From an uncultured Roseovarius sp. (GTDB taxonomy: Bacteria > Pseudomonadota > Alphaproteobacteria > Rhodobacterales > Rhodobacteraceae), in contig CANMBU010000002.1 of NCBI GenBank assembly GCA_947496175.1, positions 372,001 through 436,000 on the forward strand: a stretch of 64,000 nucleotides of DNA, read 5' to 3'. Positions 62,367 to 64,000 of this stretch are shown in pieces. The notes beneath the pieces were generated by a model that made no database searches, was not told the origin of the DNA, and saw only the letters and a program-made list of their open reading frames with translations. Position numbers and translations under genes: made by a program. Numbering within the stretch: position 1 is the stretch's first letter; each line of letters opens with the position of its first letter.

Positions 62367-63763
62367 CGAAATCAGACTTCATACACTACCTCAACTGCCC
62401 AAAGTCTATGTGGCTGTCCAAACGAGACCCTGAGGTCTACCCCTCCGGCGAGTTCTCCGCCTTTCGAAAGAAGTTGGTGGCAGAGGGAGCGGAGGTCGAG
62501 CGGTACTTCCGACAGCACTTTGAAGACCGAAATGTGCAGGACGTGAAATATGAGAAGGTCTTTGAAGCCGATGGGTTGCACGCACGCGTTGACGGTTTCC
62601 AGACTGGTGATGGAGATATTGGCATTCTCTACGAGGTCAAGTCGGCAACGGGCGTGAAGACAGACCGGAAGCATAACTACTTAAAGGACGCATGTTTCCA
62701 GAAAATCTGCGTGGAACATGCCGGACAACGGATAGGCAAAGTCGTCTTGGTCCATGTCAACGGAGACTATGTTCGAATGGGTGACATCGTCCCGGGAGAT
62801 TTTTTGGTCTTTGAGGACATCACGGACCGAGTCGAACGCATGCAGGGAGAGACTGAGAGCGAGATAGAAGATGCGCTGGCTCTTCTCAGAGGTGAGATCG
62901 AAAAAGAAGGTTGCGCCTGCTTGAAGAAGTCACGCGGTAACCATTGTGACAGCTTCTCATTCTTCAACCCGAATATGCCGACGCCGTCCATCTACAGCTT
63001 GCCGAGGATCACAGGAAAGAAGCTGGAAGCGTTCGTGGATAACAATACGTTCGATTTGCTCACCATACCAGAGGACACATCGCTTACGGCCAACCAAAGG
63101 ATCGTATTTGAGGCTGCTCGCACCGGGTTTCCCCAGATCAATCGCGAAGCAATCAAAGAGTTTCTCGAAAGCGTGGAATATCCACTCTTCTTCCTGGACT
63201 ACGAGGCTTACGGGTCCGCGGTACCGTTTCTGAGCAAAACACGTCCTCATCAACAGTTTCCGTTCCAGTACTCACTTCACATACTGCAGGAAGATGGCGG
63301 CTTGGAACACCGTGAGTATCTGGAAAGGGAAGCGCGGCTCCCGGATGCACTAACAGATCAACTCAGAGCGGATATTGGTGACGTGGGCAGTGTCATTGCG
63401 TGGCACGCTGACTATGAGGCGTCGAGAAACAAAGACATGGCGGAGTGGTTCCCGAACAAAGCGGACTTTCTCCTAGGGCTCAACGAACGCATGGTAGACT
63501 TGGAGAAGCCATACCAGAAAGCCTACGTAGATATTCATTTCGACGGTTCGAGTTCCATCAAGAACGTGTTGCCGGTGATATGCCCGGACCTGACCTACGA
63601 AGGTCTCGAAGTCAAAGACGGTACGGGAGCCATGGTTGCTTGGAGGCGTATGCTCACCGCAGGACAGCACGATTCAGACCAGATCGCCAAACAGTTGCTG
63701 GAGTATTGCAGGTTGGACACCTTGGCGATGGTGAAGCTTTTCCAGTTTCTGAAAGACCTCTAA
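62357..63763 (+). CDS. DUF2779 protein: Cas4-like nuclease fused to RNase-H-like exonuclease
   Basis: ATG 62357 follows GGAGGTG, giving 468 residues. The N-terminal part is a PD-(D/E)XK domain: DFIHYLNCPKSMWLSKRD at the start, D80 in ARVDGF, and E93/K95 in LYEVKSATG. Cysteines C14, C186, C188 and C197 could hold an iron-sulphur cluster as in Cas4/AddB. The C-terminal part is DUF2779 with a DnaQ-like core: D281/E283 in FFLDYEAYGSAVPF, Asp in IAWHADYEASRNKDM, and LLEYCRLDTLAMVKLF. It probably processes DNA ends; substrate unknown. Confidence 0.85.
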   Translation: MFLTKSDFIHYLNCPKSMWLSKRDPEVYPSGEFSAFRKKLVAEGAEVERYFRQHFEDRNVQDVKYEKVFEADGLHARVDGFQTGDGDIGILYEVKSATGVKTDRKHNYLKDACFQKICVEHAGQRIGKVVLVHVNGDYVRMGDIVPGDFLVFEDITDRVERMQGETESEIEDALALLRGEIEKEGCACLKKSRGNHCDSFSFFNPNMPTPSIYSLPRITGKKLEAFVDNNTFDLLTIPEDTSLTANQRIVFEAARTGFPQINREAIKEFLESVEYPLFFLDYEAYGSAVPFLSKTRPHQQFPFQYSLHILQEDGGLEHREYLEREARLPDALTDQLRADIGDVGSVIAWHADYEASRNKDMAEWFPNKADFLLGLNERMVDLEKPYQKAYVDIHFDGSSSIKNVLPVICPDLTYEGLEVKDGTGAMVAWRRMLTAGQHDSDQIAKQLLEYCRLDTLAMVKLFQFLKDL

Positions 63764-64000
63764 CCAGCCATAGCAGCCTCAAACAACATCCGCCTTTCCG
63801 TCGACCCGCGCGTAGGCTCTAAACGTCTGATCTCTTCGTAGTCCGCGCGACGGTCCTCAGGCACCTCATCCAAGCCTAGCCACTCATGAGAGGTCGGCAA
63901 AGCACGTCCCACAACCCTGTGAGAAGCTCGGGCCATCAGATAGCGCAACCGTTTGACGTGCCGGTAGTCGATTATAAAACTGTCGTGGACGCAAAGGATC
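63760..64000 (-). CDS. 3' end of an unidentified gene running off the window
   Basis: The minus-strand frame is open to the window end, so the start lies beyond 64000; 80 residues are visible. The first ones read ILCVHDSFIIDYRHVKRLRY. HDSF is reminiscent of the palm-domain motif of single-subunit polymerases (HDxx), and phage replication proteins often end with such a segment, but this is a weak hint. The tail (RRADYEEIRRLEPTRGSTER) is charged. Its stop overlaps the DUF2779 stop from the opposite strand. Confidence 0.55.
   Translation of the reverse strand, partial: ILCVHDSFIIDYRHVKRLRYLMARASHRVVGRALPTSHEWLGLDEVPEDRRADYEEIRRLEPTRGSTERRMLFEAAMAG

Overview
The window looks like a chromosome segment of a marine alphaproteobacterium of the Roseobacter group (Rhodobacteraceae). 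The reasons are high-GC coding, a CIRCE-controlled groESL operon, a DUF2161 gene, an ectoine/hydroxyectoine catabolic cluster and a DUF3489-DUF2924-serine recombinase cassette. All family calls come from reading motifs; no database search was run.

Layout. (1) 1-6400 is core chromosome: DUF2161 nuclease-fold protein (5' end off the window), SGNH hydrolase, metallo-beta-lactamase-fold hydrolase, flavodoxin-fold oxidoreductase, TraB/GumN protein, and groES-groEL with promoter, CIRCE and terminator. (2) 6399-17799 opens with a class-III aminotransferase fragment. A divergent catabolic cluster follows, with eutA, doeA (eutD), eutB and eutC of hydroxyectoine breakdown. It is combined unusually with two phytanoyl-CoA-type dioxygenases, a Rieske oxygenase, an ArgE/DapE-type deacetylase, a class-III aminotransferase and a GntR regulator that has a likely operator at the divergent promoter. 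(3) 18241-21699 is an iron-siderophore/vitamin B12-type ABC importer. (4) 22297-32896 is a three-gene operon: two ~1600-residue proteins of unknown function (the first with a Tat-like signal) and a secreted astacin-like metalloprotease. Unusual AACAGGGAA repeats precede it. (5) 32915-34118 holds an OmpA-domain protein and an alpha/beta hydrolase.

(6) 34.5-56.8 kb is a defence and mobile island. It contains a GHKL-ATPase operon ending in a DUF6339-like protein; a PD-(D/E)XK-like nuclease divergent from a C-protein-like controller with a C-box operator; a phage-type ParB-methyltransferase, DUF5681 and terminase set with no structural genes; an EcoRII-like restriction-modification set (HTH-Dcm, Vsr, EcoRII endonuclease) with a GIY-YIG protein; an IS3 remnant; a three-gene operon of cytosine methyltransferase, dual-ATPase coiled-coil protein and receiver-like protein; and a serine recombinase cassette.

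(7) 56994-62016 is a segment bounded by two identical 296-bp inverted repeats. It carries a tyrosine integrase operon, small regulatory-looking genes and one cargo gene. (8) After it come a DUF2779 nuclease and the 3' end of an unidentified gene.

The strongest candidates for an undescribed system are the methyltransferase/dual-ATPase/receiver operon, the GHKL-280 aa-DUF6339 operon, the giant-protein plus astacin operon, and the element framed by inverted repeats.
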